Shown here: piece after piece, positions 63,488 through 64,000 of the stretch | How positions within the stretch are numbered: position 1 is the first letter of the stretch | How the letters are laid out: every line of letters begins with the position of its first letter | Assembly (NCBI GenBank): GCA_036583965.1 | Contig: JAZBQD010000030.1 | Coordinates: 52,763,551 to 52,827,550, forward strand | Direction of reading: 5' to 3' | DNA length: 64,000 nt | Source: Prunella strophiata | Taxonomy: Eukaryota; Chordata; Aves; Passeriformes; Prunellidae | Position numbers and translations under genes: made by a program | Notes under the pieces: generated by a model | What the model was told of the DNA's origin: nothing | What the model saw: only the letters and a program-made list of their open reading frames with translations | The model's database searches: none

Positions 63488-64000
63488 TTATCAGCTGTCT
63501 TTAAAAAAGTTATAGAAATAGACATTTTCTATTGTTCCTGTGGTCCAGTTAATAAGGTTCTGAACATGCTCATGGTTATAAAATGCTCCGGATAGAGATA
63601 CTGGAAGTTAGATACAGGGTATGATAGGTATGAGGTTGCATGCAATTTTTTTTGCATTGTCCAGTGTCCCCAAAAGAGCATCTTTAACCAAACAAAAGGT
63701 TCACATTTACCACAGGCAGATCAGTGGATGTGTGCCTGACACGTATACATAAGGACAAGCTGCTACATCACAGGAAAGATTTAAGGCTCTTTGTAATCTG
63801 GTCATGTTAATATAATTTGCTCTTGGCCTTGTGGAACTGAATAATAACTTGCCTTACAGAAAGGATGCTGTGAAGAGACACTGTTTTTTAACCACCTTCA
63901 CTAATGTATATGAAAGATAAGATGATATCTCACACTATCAGTGCAGCAGAAATCAATGAGCTTACATTTCTTCACTGTGGTATCTGCTAGCCCCACAATT
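63488..64000. other. Unassigned DNA to the right edge
   Basis: AT-rich sequence after the CR1 tail. No gene, RNA gene or known repeat is recognised. Confidence 0.5.

Noticed and set aside
43809..64000. CYSLTR2 or another upstream neighbour gene
   Set aside because: Expected from amniote gene order, but there is no long receptor-like frame on either strand.
1..64000. tRNA genes, CRISPR arrays, bacterial operons or insertion sequences
   Set aside because: None seen. No cloverleaf with intact A and B boxes was noticed, and the tandem repeats are ordinary micro- and minisatellites, not spaced repeats.

Overview
This window is vertebrate nuclear DNA, almost certainly from a bird and probably a songbird. 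Introns are long and AT-rich. The interspersed repeats are mostly truncated CR1 LINEs, including the typical avian CR1 3' ends. There is one sharply bounded CpG island. Two blocks resemble endogenous-retrovirus material of the passerine type. Nothing in it looks bacterial, and there is no operon, CRISPR array or phage gene.

The only protein-coding gene I can support is the 5' part of FNDC3A (fibronectin type III domain containing 3A), transcribed on the minus strand from right to left. Its CpG-island promoter and non-coding first exon lie at about 43.05-43.4 kb. Exon 2, with the start codon of a protein beginning MAEHPPLLDTT, is at 25,726-25,854. Exon 3 is at 5,639-5,714. Intron 1 is about 17.2 kb, intron 2 is 20.0 kb, and intron 3 runs off the left edge. 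Together the two coding exons supply only about the first 59 residues, which precede all FN3 domains; the remaining exons lie left of the window.

Layout: 1-5,638 is intron 3 with one good CR1 3' end. 5,715-25,725 is intron 2 with an ancient CR1-type fragment, two younger CR1 fragments and a good RFX X-box motif at 15,325. 25,855-43,051 is intron 1 with a (TAA)n microsatellite, two CR1 fragments, an ERVL-like LTR and a hAT-like MITE. 42.67-43.54 kb is the CpG island, followed directly by a G-rich minisatellite with a 119-bp higher-order period (43,539-43,808). From 43.85 kb to the right edge is the region upstream of FNDC3A. It holds an ERV-like block, a 5S-rRNA-derived SINE resembling AmnSINE1, a 36-bp tandem repeat, short CR1 tails, a perfect 15-bp hairpin and a TACA/TA microsatellite. 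I see no gene there.

I did not find an undescribed system. The points most worth a second look are the FNDC3A 5' leader (two upstream ORFs, one split across the exon 1/2 junction), the promoter-adjacent minisatellite, the ancient 5S-SINE about 1.6 kb upstream of the promoter, and the X-box motif. Repeat names come from memory of consensus sequences, not from a search, so their edges are approximate.
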